From CAYSLC01 sp964431545 (lineage in GTDB: Bacteria > Desulfobacterota > Desulfobacteria > Desulfobacterales > JAABSP01), in NCBI GenBank assembly GCA_964431545.1, contig CAYSLC010000156.1, forward strand, positions 1-13,082: 13,082 bases of DNA. Direction: 5' to 3'. Positions within the stretch are counted from its first letter, which is position 1, and each line of letters begins with the position of its first letter. This document shows positions 7,748 to 13,082 of the stretch, piece by piece. Both the position numbers and the translations under genes were made by a program. The notes under the pieces are model-generated. The model was not told the DNA's origin. It did no database searches and saw only the letters and a program-made list of their open reading frames with translations.

Positions 7748-7782
7748 GTCCGGTATCCGTATTGGACGGACACCGGACGGAA
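7744..7782 (-). other. long inverted repeat after the anti-sigma gene
   Basis: TTCCGTCCGGT at 7744-7754 pairs perfectly with ACCGGACGGAA at 7772-7782. After one A/C mismatch, a further 5 bp (7756-7760 with 7766-7770) close a 5-nt loop, giving 16 bp in all. It begins 10 nt beyond the anti-sigma stop codon. In the leftward direction no T-run follows (CGTTCGACC), so it is either a regulatory dyad in DNA or an mRNA attenuation/processing hairpin between the regulators and the structural genes. Confidence 0.8.
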
Positions 7783-7792
7783 TCGAACACCA

Positions 7793-8380
7793 TTATTTTT
7801 TCGATTCCGCCTCCACCACCTCCAGGTAGGCGGTATCCCCCTCGATGCGGACCTTGACCAGCTCCTCCGGCCCGAACAGGCTCTTGCTCGGCATGTACGG
7901 GGACGCCATCTCCACCCGGTTAAGGGCGTCCACCGCGACCCCCCGCTCCCGGAGCAGCGCGGCCATCCGCGCCGCCGGCCGCCCCGTCGACCGGGTGCCC
8001 TCCATCGTAAGCAGGAAATCCCGCAGCTCGGGGTCGAGCTTCAGGGTCGCCAGGACCACGGCGGGCTCCGCGGAGAAAAAATGGTGGAAAACCCCGCCGC
8101 CGATCCCCAGAAACAGGATCAGGGAGGCGGCCAGGGCGTAGAGCTGTCCTTTTGTCATTCCCCAGACGGTGCGTTCGCCCCCCTTGTGGCCCCCCTGGGC
8201 GGCGGTCTCGTTCAGGACTTCGTAACAGTCGGCGCACCCGTCGAGATGGCAAAGCAGCCGGTCCCGCTCCGCCGTTCCCGGCTCCAGGTGGGGCAAAAGG
8301 GCGATCTCCCGGGCGGAGACGGGCGGTTCGGTCTCCGGATGATCCGGCGGTTGGAGCGTATATTTTACCCATTTTCCCAT
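7793..8380 (-). CDS. membrane anti-sigma factor with zinc-binding HxxxCxxC motif
   Basis: The 195-residue product follows the sigma gene by 55 bp. The N-terminal cytoplasmic part (1-75) carries His45-L-D-G-Cys49-A-D-Cys52, the HxxxCxxC motif of zinc-binding anti-sigma domains. A single membrane span follows at about 79-101 (L-Y-A-L-A-A-S-L-I-L-F-L-G-I-G-G-G-V-F). The remaining 95 residues would be periplasmic and have no recognised fold. The likely role is to hold the adjacent sigma factor at the membrane until an envelope signal acts on the periplasmic part; this is standard for the family but inferred here. I chose the ATG at 8380, which has AAGGAGG about 9 nt upstream. The frame stays open to 8434 and would give an 18-residue extension overlapping the end of the sigma gene, without a comparable ribosome binding site. 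Confidence 0.86.
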   Translation of the reverse strand: MGKWVKYTLQPPDHPETEPPVSAREIALLPHLEPGTAERDRLLCHLDGCADCYEVLNETAAQGGHKGGERTVWGMTKGQLYALAASLILFLGIGGGVFHHFFSAEPAVVLATLKLDPELRDFLLTMEGTRSTGRPAARMAALLRERGVAVDALNRVEMASPYMPSKSLFGPEELVKVRIEGDTAYLEVVEAESKK

Positions 8381-8435
8381 GGTTCGTTCCTCCTTATGGA
8401 TCCCGTGGACGGACTGAACCGTATAGACGGACACA

Positions 8436-9185
8436 TCACCATTCTCGAATGCCCTCGGCCAGAAGTTTTTCCTTGACCCGGTTCACCATCCGGCGGTTGC
8501 GCCTTCTGGCCACGTGGTCGGCCAGCCCCAGGACCCGGCCGGCGGCGGCGGCGGAGTGGTCGTCCCCGTAGATGAGCTTGAAGAGCAGCCGGTCCTCATC
8601 CGAAAAATCGGCCACCGCCTCCCGGATCACCGCGCAGGCCAGGATCCGCCGCTCGCGGTCGAGCCGCTCCAGGAGCGCCTCCAGGGGGTTCGGTTCGGCG
8701 GCGGCCGGCGCCGCGGGCGGGTCCTCCGGGCCGCCGTCCAGGGAGACGGGCCGGGGCTCTTTTTCACAGGGTGCGGAACAAACCGGCGCGTACCGCCCCT
8801 CGTATTCCTGGAATGTCCCCCCGAACGCCCCCCGTCCCCGGAGGAGTTCATAGGCCTCCCCAAAGGAGAATCCGTTCCAGCAGACGAGCCGGTAGATCTC
8901 CTCGGCGGTCCGGCCCAGGCCGGCCACCGCGCGCGGGATCCGCCGGCGGCCGTACCGTTTCCGGTGGCATTCCACCGCCCAGTTGGCGATCAAGGCATGG
9001 AGGTAGTTCGAAAATCGGCTCCGTCCGTCAAAGGAACGGATGCGCCGGTAATCGGATTCCCGGAGGGCGTCGATGACGCAGGTGGTGCATTGGACGGCAT
9101 CGGCCTCGTCGAAGAACCGTCGGCGGCAGGCCGCTTCGATCCGGTCGAGGGTGTCCGGGGCCGACAGGATGGCTTCTGGGTTCAT
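8436..9185 (-). CDS. RNA polymerase sigma factor, ECF-like with long linker
   Basis: The 249-residue product resembles a minimal sigma-70-family factor with regions 2 and 4. Region 2 spans about 16-85, including S-F-D-G-R-S-R-F-S-N-Y-L-H-A-L-I-A-N-W-A and the basic H-R-K-R-Y-G-R-R-R. Region 4 spans about 185-245, including D-E-D-R-L-L-F-K-L-I-Y and a helix-turn-helix around L-G-L-A-D-H-V-A-R-R-R-N-R-R. The linker between them is about 90-100 residues, far longer than in typical ECF factors of about 180 residues. It contains C136 and C140 and a proline/alanine-rich part (156-167). It heads the leftward operon and directly precedes a membrane anti-sigma gene. The ATG at 9185 has only a weak AAGGA close by. 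The frame stays open to 9449, but that extension lies outside the predicted transcript. It probably transcribes the caspase/DUF4384 genes. Confidence 0.82.
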   Translation of the reverse strand: MNPEAILSAPDTLDRIEAACRRRFFDEADAVQCTTCVIDALRESDYRRIRSFDGRSRFSNYLHALIANWAVECHRKRYGRRRIPRAVAGLGRTAEEIYRLVCWNGFSFGEAYELLRGRGAFGGTFQEYEGRYAPVCSAPCEKEPRPVSLDGGPEDPPAAPAAAEPNPLEALLERLDRERRILACAVIREAVADFSDEDRLLFKLIYGDDHSAAAAGRVLGLADHVARRRNRRMVNRVKEKLLAEGIREW

Positions 9186-9337
9186 CGATCCTTGTTTTCC
9201 AGCTCTTTGGGGGCGCGCCGGCGCAATCGTGGGGTGGGATGGTTCGATCGCCCTTCGATATCCTTCCGAATTCCCAATTGCGCCCCATGCTCCCGTCGGT
9301 TTTCGGTCGATTGCGGCAGTTTTGCTCGGAGAGATGG

Positions 9338-9367
9338 GTTTTAGGAACAATCTAGGCCGAATGTCAA
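9338..9367 (-). promoter_or_regulatory. sigma-70-type promoter of the sigma/anti-sigma operon
   Basis: On the minus strand a perfect TTGACA (9367-9362) is followed after 18 nt by TAAAAC (9343-9338), a 4/6 match to TATAAT. Transcription would start near 9331, giving a leader of about 146 nt to the ATG at 9185. This is the best promoter match upstream of the leftward operon. Confidence 0.6.
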
Positions 9368-9456
9368 CCCCATTTTCTCGGATTCGACTTTTCCAAGGTG
9401 TCCGTCCAACAGATGCAACAGGGGCGGGGATACGCCGCCGGGCCGCCACCCGTTCC

Positions 9457-9485
9457 GGTCCGGAGGGGACAGGCCGGGGTCCGGA
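9457..9485 (+). repeat. GGTCCGGA direct repeat upstream of the tubulin-gene promoter
   Basis: GGTCCGGA occurs at 9457-9464 and 9478-9485, a 21-bp centre-to-centre spacing or two helical turns. The second copy ends 7 bp before the -35 box at 9493. Spacing and position suit a dimeric activator or repressor site. Each copy contains the palindrome TCCGGA, which is not rare in this GC-rich DNA, so this is a candidate only. Confidence 0.4.
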
Positions 9486-9492
9486 AAAGCTG

Positions 9493-9522
9493 TTGACAGC
9501 AAAAACCGCTATCCCCTATATA
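9493..9522 (+). promoter_or_regulatory. sigma-70-type promoter of the tubulin-like operon
   Basis: A perfect TTGACA at 9493-9498 is followed after 18 nt by TATATA at 9517-9522. Transcription would start near 9529, leaving a leader of about 195-200 nt before the ATG at 9727. It is a strong-looking housekeeping promoter in otherwise GC-rich DNA and points away from the leftward promoter at 9338-9367. Confidence 0.7.
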
Positions 9523-9726
9523 CCTCGGAATCGGCATCGCATCGGTTTTTTGAGAACCCAAGGCGGCAGAGACAATCGATCCCATCCGGGCCCGGCGGCA
9601 GAAACGGTCCTTTTCCCCCCGTGCGAGGGCGTCGGCCCTTCCCGTGCGGATCGACCCCCGGCGCCGGACACGCGGCCCGGATCGGCATTTCGGATCAACC
9701 ATCAACGACCTGGAGGAGACGCACCC

Positions 9727-12700
9727 ATGAACAACCACTTGATCATCGGACTCGGAGGAACCGGCGGAAAGATCATTCGGTCTTTCCGGAAGGCCCTCTA
9801 CCAGGAATTTCGGAACGAGGACCCCCAGGGGATCCACGTGGCCTACCTCTACGTCGATTCGAGCGACGAAATGATGGATCTCAACGACCCGAGCTGGAAG
9901 GTGCTCGGCCACAGCGTCCAACTGGGCCAGAACAGCCAGCTCAAGATCGGCGGGGCCGACCTCCACGCCATCCTCGACAACGTGCGCAACTATCCCGGCG
10001 TGGAGAAATGGATCGGGGACCGGAACCAGTGGAAGGACATCCTCAACAGCATCGTCGGGGAGACCCTGGGGGGGCAGAAGCGGCGTCTGGGCCGCTTCCT
10101 CTTCGCCAACATGGTCCACCAGTTCAACCAGCGGGTCAAGAACCTGGTCAACCAGCTGCAGGACCAGAGCGGCACCTCGGCGGTCACCTTCCACGTGATC
10201 AGCGGCCTGGCCGGCGGCACCGGCGGCGGCAGCCTCGTCGACGTGGTGGCCCAGATCCGGGAGATGGGCTTTTCGGACCACCAGTACTACCGGACCATCG
10301 TCTACGCCCTGCTCCCCGACGAGAACCCCCCCCAGAACTGGGACACCGGCAACTACCACGCCAACGGGTACGCCGCCCTCGCCGAACTCAACGCCCTGAG
10401 CGTGGGCGCCTTCAAGCCCCACGACATCACCGGGCGGAAGGACCGGCTGTCGGCCAAGGAGCCCTTCAACGGCTGCTACGTCTTCACCAACCGGAACGAA
10501 AACGGGATGAAAGTGGACGTGGACATGGTGATGCCGGAGATCGTGGCCGACTTCCTCTACCAGAAGATCGTGGCGGTCAAGGACCTGGAGGACTGGCCCC
10601 GGCAGCTCCAGCGCATGGAGAACGCGGAGAACGGCGACGGGACCCCGGAGACCGCGCCGGGCGGCAAATGGCCGGAGCGGAGCAAGCGGTTTCTCACCTT
10701 CGGCATCAAGCGGCTGGCCGTGCCCGAGGAAGAGATCCTGGAGTACATGACCTACAGCTTCACCTCCCAGGCGGCCCTGCAGATCCTCTACAACAACTGG
10801 CAGGACGGCTTCGGCTTCCAGGCCGAGCCCCGGATCGTCGATTTCAAGGAGCAGGTCCAGCACAGCGACCTCCGGTCCCGGTGGCGGCTGCGGGACGAGC
10901 ATTTGTGCCTCTCCCAGGGGATTTTGGAGGGGGATGCCGCCAACAAGAAATGGAAGTCGATCCAGAACGAGTGGCAGGAGTTCATCAACGGGGCCAAGAT
11001 CCTGGTCCGGGACTCCGTGGACCGGCCCAGGTGGCTCGACGAGCTGGAGAACCTGTGCGCCAAGCGGTACAACGAGGACTACCGCACCCTGGGGGTGCCC
11101 AAGTTCTACGAGACCAAGCTCAAGGCCCGCCGGGACATGGCCCGGGAGATCCGCCGGCTGGTGGAGGGGGAACTCTTCGACGAATGGCGGACCGGGAACC
11201 GGTCGATGCACGAGGTGAGCCGGCTCCTCGAGGACCTGATCTCCGACGTGGAGGACCGCCACCGATCGGCCGACGACCGGAAGACCGCCTACGAGACGAG
11301 GGAGGGGGAGGCCGCGGACCAGCTCAAGGGGAACCGGACCAAGTGGGCCGATCTGGGCGTCATCGGCAAATATGTGTTCCGCCGGCAGGACAACCTCCTC
11401 GACGCCCACGCCGGGCACCTCCAGGAGCTGTACATCTACCGCACCTGGCAGATGGGGTGGGGGTTCGCCAAGAAGCTTCTGGAGGAACTCAAGGAGGCCC
11501 TCAACGAACTGAAGGCGGAGGTGGACGACACCTTCAGCCGGATCAAGCAGGCGAGCGATCTCTTTGACGCCAAGCTCGCCTCCCGGTGCAACGACGAGGC
11601 GGACCCGGACCTCAAGCAGCACCTGATCCGCTACTACAGCCCGGAGAAGGTCCGCTCGGTCACCGAACGGTTCGTCCGGGACCCGGCGATCCAGAACAAC
11701 CAGACCGGCGGGGTCCGGTCCCTGCTGGTCAACAAGCTGGGGGAACAGCCCGGCTTCCGGGCCTTCAACAAGAACATCTCGGTGATCCAGTTCATGGACT
11801 ACCTGGAGAGCGAGTGCGAAAAGAGCGCCAAGCGGACCCACGACGTGGCCATCGAGAGCGCGAGGGAGAAGCTTCTTGGGGTCAACGTCATCGAGCGGCT
11901 CAAGAACCAGTACGGCGCCGACAACCAGGAGCTGCGGTCCTACATCGCCGACCTGGTCAAGTACGCGGGCAACTACGTCAACTTCTCCGAGATGGAGAAG
12001 AACAAGCGGAGCGAGGGGATCCCGGTGGCGCCCAACCGGATCACGGAGTTCACGGCCATCCTGCCCCGGGCACCGGAGCACTCCGATTTCATGGATCGCC
12101 TCAAGAAGACGTTGAAGGAGAGCCGCACCGACCGGGTCCACACGGTGGAGACCGACACCCGGCCCAACGAGCTGACCCTCATCAGCATCACCAACCTCTT
12201 TCCGCTCCGGTTCCTGTCGCCCCTCGCGACCCTCCAGGACAAGTACCGGCAGCGGATCCAGGACCTGGGCAAGGACCGGGCCACGCTGGAGATCCACCTG
12301 GAGGGGGACGGCAGCCAGTTTCCGGAACTTTTCGTGGAGACCCAGGCCGGGGTCGAGGAGAAGGGGATCCCCTGGATCCTTTTGGCCAAGGCGACCGGTC
12401 TTTTGGCGGAGCGGGAAATCAAGCACTCCGGGGCAAGGGTGCTTTCGGTGGTCACCAAGGACGAAGACGGCTTCGACAACGAGCCCATCGACCTGGGCGC
12501 CTCCCTCGTCGAGGTCCCCGAACACCTGACCCAGGGGACCGTCAACCTGATCCGGGAGGAGGTGGGCAAGCGGATCGACGGCCGGGCGGCCCTGACCCAG
12601 GACGACCGGCGGGAGGTGATCCGGACCATCAACGGGGAGATCGAGGCCATAAAAGCGTCCCGGGGCATGGACGACGAGATCTACAAACGGTTTCTCACCG

Positions 12701-12741
12701 GCGCCAAAGAGGCGGCGAATCTGGTCAAGGGGGAGGGGTAA
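9727..12741 (+). CDS. large tubulin/FtsZ-superfamily protein (Tubulin_2-like)
   Basis: The 1004-residue product is a predicted cytoplasmic GTP-binding protein of the tubulin/FtsZ superfamily. It starts with a beta-strand and glycine loop, L-I-I-G-L-G-G-T-G-G-K (5-15), and has the tubulin-type signature S-G-L-A-G-G-T-G-G-G-S at 159-169, comparable to GGGTG(S/T)G of tubulin and FtsZ. Asn212/Asn222 in N-G-Y-A-A-L-A-E-L-N follow where nucleotide-contacting residues are expected. F-G-I-K-R-L-A-V-P-E-E-E-I-L-E-Y (325-340) is typical of this branch. Residues about 400-1004 are mostly charged helix with a likely coiled coil at about 580-620. I could not identify a T7 catalytic loop, so GTP hydrolysis is uncertain. 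It is far longer than FtsZ (about 380 residues). The start at 9727 follows GGAGGAG (9712-9718); the frame is open upstream from 9073 but crosses the promoter region. No signal peptide or membrane span is visible. It is tightly coupled to the zinc-ribbon gene. Confidence 0.88.
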   Translation: MNNHLIIGLGGTGGKIIRSFRKALYQEFRNEDPQGIHVAYLYVDSSDEMMDLNDPSWKVLGHSVQLGQNSQLKIGGADLHAILDNVRNYPGVEKWIGDRNQWKDILNSIVGETLGGQKRRLGRFLFANMVHQFNQRVKNLVNQLQDQSGTSAVTFHVISGLAGGTGGGSLVDVVAQIREMGFSDHQYYRTIVYALLPDENPPQNWDTGNYHANGYAALAELNALSVGAFKPHDITGRKDRLSAKEPFNGCYVFTNRNENGMKVDVDMVMPEIVADFLYQKIVAVKDLEDWPRQLQRMENAENGDGTPETAPGGKWPERSKRFLTFGIKRLAVPEEEILEYMTYSFTSQAALQILYNNWQDGFGFQAEPRIVDFKEQVQHSDLRSRWRLRDEHLCLSQGILEGDAANKKWKSIQNEWQEFINGAKILVRDSVDRPRWLDELENLCAKRYNEDYRTLGVPKFYETKLKARRDMAREIRRLVEGELFDEWRTGNRSMHEVSRLLEDLISDVEDRHRSADDRKTAYETREGEAADQLKGNRTKWADLGVIGKYVFRRQDNLLDAHAGHLQELYIYRTWQMGWGFAKKLLEELKEALNELKAEVDDTFSRIKQASDLFDAKLASRCNDEADPDLKQHLIRYYSPEKVRSVTERFVRDPAIQNNQTGGVRSLLVNKLGEQPGFRAFNKNISVIQFMDYLESECEKSAKRTHDVAIESAREKLLGVNVIERLKNQYGADNQELRSYIADLVKYAGNYVNFSEMEKNKRSEGIPVAPNRITEFTAILPRAPEHSDFMDRLKKTLKESRTDRVHTVETDTRPNELTLISITNLFPLRFLSPLATLQDKYRQRIQDLGKDRATLEIHLEGDGSQFPELFVETQAGVEEKGIPWILLAKATGLLAEREIKHSGARVLSVVTKDEDGFDNEPIDLGASLVEVPEHLTQGTVNLIREEVGKRIDGRAALTQDDRREVIRTINGEIEAIKASRGMDDEIYKRFLTGAKEAANLVKGEG

Positions 12742-12744
12742 GCC

Positions 12745-13082
12745 ATGGCTGAAAAATACGGGAAATGCACCAACCTGGGCAATTGTTCCGCGGCGGACGA
12801 GGGCAAGGTCCTCACGATTCCGGGCGGGGAGGAGTTCCAGTGCCCCGAATGCAAGGGGGGCCTGATCGAAGTGCCCGGGGGCGGCGGAACCGGCCGGAAA
12901 GGGGGCAAGGGGATCCTCCTGGCCGCGGCGGCCGCGGGGATCGTCGCAATCATCGGGGTGATCGTCTACCTGCTCCTCTCCGGGAACGGCGGCCCCGCCG
13001 GAGGCGGCACGGCGGGCGGCGGCTCCCAGGGCGGCGGTGCCGGCGATGGATCGGTGACGGCGGAAAAGGTGATCGAGCGCCT
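12745..13082 (+). CDS. zinc-ribbon single-pass membrane protein, N-terminal part (cut by window edge)
   Basis: The first 112 codons are present. Residues 1-45 form a zinc ribbon with Cys8, Cys14, Cys33 and Cys36 (C-x5-C...C-P-E-C). A basic stretch (R-K-G-G-K) precedes a membrane span at about 57-79, and a glycine-rich linker follows (80-102), after which the reading frame continues past the window. The topology would put the zinc ribbon in the cytoplasm and the missing C-terminal domain in the periplasm. Proteins with this N-terminal module often continue into a periplasmic substrate-binding or OmpA-like domain, but that part is not visible here. The gene starts 3 nt after the tubulin-like stop codon, and its ribosome binding site (GGGAGGGG) lies in the end of that gene, so the two are translationally coupled and probably interact. 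Confidence 0.85.
   Translation, partial: MAEKYGKCTNLGNCSAADEGKVLTIPGGEEFQCPECKGGLIEVPGGGGTGRKGGKGILLAAAAAGIVAIIGVIVYLLLSGNGGPAGGGTAGGGSQGGGAGDGSVTAEKVIER

Larger units (their letters stand above)
9186..9726. other. 541-bp divergent control region
   Basis: This gene-free stretch separates the leftward sigma operon from the rightward tubulin-like operon and is clearly less GC-rich than its flanks around 9240-9400. It holds one good sigma-70-type promoter in each direction, with their -35 boxes about 125 bp apart, and a GGTCCGGA direct repeat beside the rightward promoter. The predicted leaders are long: roughly 145 nt for the sigma gene and about 195 nt for the tubulin-like gene. I see no small ORF with a ribosome binding site, no tRNA and no intrinsic terminator in it. 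Confidence 0.75.

Noticed and set aside
7744..7801. Intrinsic terminator at the hairpin between the anti-sigma and DUF4384 genes
   Set aside because: No T-run follows in the leftward direction. On the plus strand a T-run exists at 7795-7801, but it is about 12 nt from the stem and no plus-strand gene ends there.
8403..8432. Tandem CCGT...GACGGAC repeat between the sigma and anti-sigma genes as a riboswitch or array
   Set aside because: There are only two imperfect short copies, no larger fold, and the 55-bp gap is too small for a known riboswitch. I kept it only as part of the GTCCGTC motif observation.
9186..9449. N-terminal extension of the sigma factor
   Set aside because: It would start upstream of the predicted transcription start near 9331 and adds 88 residues unlike any sigma region.
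9073..9726. N-terminal extension of the tubulin-like protein
   Set aside because: The frame is open, but it overlaps the sigma gene and both promoters. The family's N-terminal strand and glycine loop begin right at the ATG at 9727, which has a strong ribosome binding site.
9364..12525. Long open frame of 1053 codons on the minus strand opposite the tubulin-like gene
   Set aside because: It is antisense to a protein with clear family motifs, is rich in L, V, G, P and E/D as GC-rich shadow frames are, and runs into the promoter region. It has no recognisable domain.
1..13082. Mobile element, CRISPR array or toxin-antitoxin module
   Set aside because: I found no transposase or integrase motifs, terminal repeats, regularly spaced repeats or small paired genes. 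Composition is even across both operons.

Overview
The window (about two-thirds G+C) looks like the chromosome of a Gram-negative bacterium. It encodes a lipoprotein, an OmpA-type peptidoglycan-binding protein and many signal peptides. The gene mix (envelope caspase homologs, DUF4384, DUF3160, a sigma/anti-sigma pair and a Tubulin_2-type protein) would suit Desulfobacterota, Myxococcota, Acidobacteriota or related phyla. Nothing in the sequence fixes the lineage. I see no tRNA, rRNA, mobile element, phage gene or CRISPR array.

Layout. Two transcription units diverge from a 541-bp control region (9186-9726). Leftward (minus strand), in transcription order: an RNA polymerase sigma factor (9185-8436), a membrane anti-sigma factor with a zinc-binding HxxxCxxC motif (8380-7793), a secreted protein with two DUF4384-like halves (7674-6700), a secreted metacaspase with a C-terminal DUF4384 domain (6668-5310), a DUF4384 lipoprotein (5216-4710), a secreted DUF3160 protein (4693-2798), a secreted TPR-OmpA protein (2720-1881), a second secreted caspase-like peptidase with an EF-hand-type loop and C-terminal DUF4384 (1836-136), and the first 36 codons of another exported protein (110-1, cut by the window edge). 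Rightward: a 1004-residue protein of the tubulin/FtsZ superfamily (9727-12741), tightly followed by a zinc-ribbon single-pass membrane protein (12745-13082, cut by the edge).

Control. Both units have a recognisable housekeeping promoter with a perfect TTGACA -35 box, pointing away from each other. The sigma/anti-sigma pair at the head of the left operon suggests envelope-signal control, with a possible ECF-type promoter between the anti-sigma gene and the structural genes. Strong GC-rich hairpins without T-tracts sit 9-10 nt past three stop codons. They look more like mRNA-processing or attenuation elements than terminators.

Interpretation (inference). The left operon would build an envelope assembly: two periplasmic caspase-fold proteases, several DUF4384 modules, a lipoprotein and a peptidoglycan anchor. 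The right operon would build a cytoplasmic tubulin-like nucleotide-binding protein and a membrane zinc-ribbon partner. Tubulin-like proteins of this kind have been linked by gene context to membrane remodelling together with OmpA-family and vWA proteins. Here the partner set is dominated by caspase/DUF4384 proteins under a dedicated sigma factor, so the locus may be a little-described stress-triggered envelope-remodelling, regulated-proteolysis or cell-death system. No function has been shown from the sequence alone.
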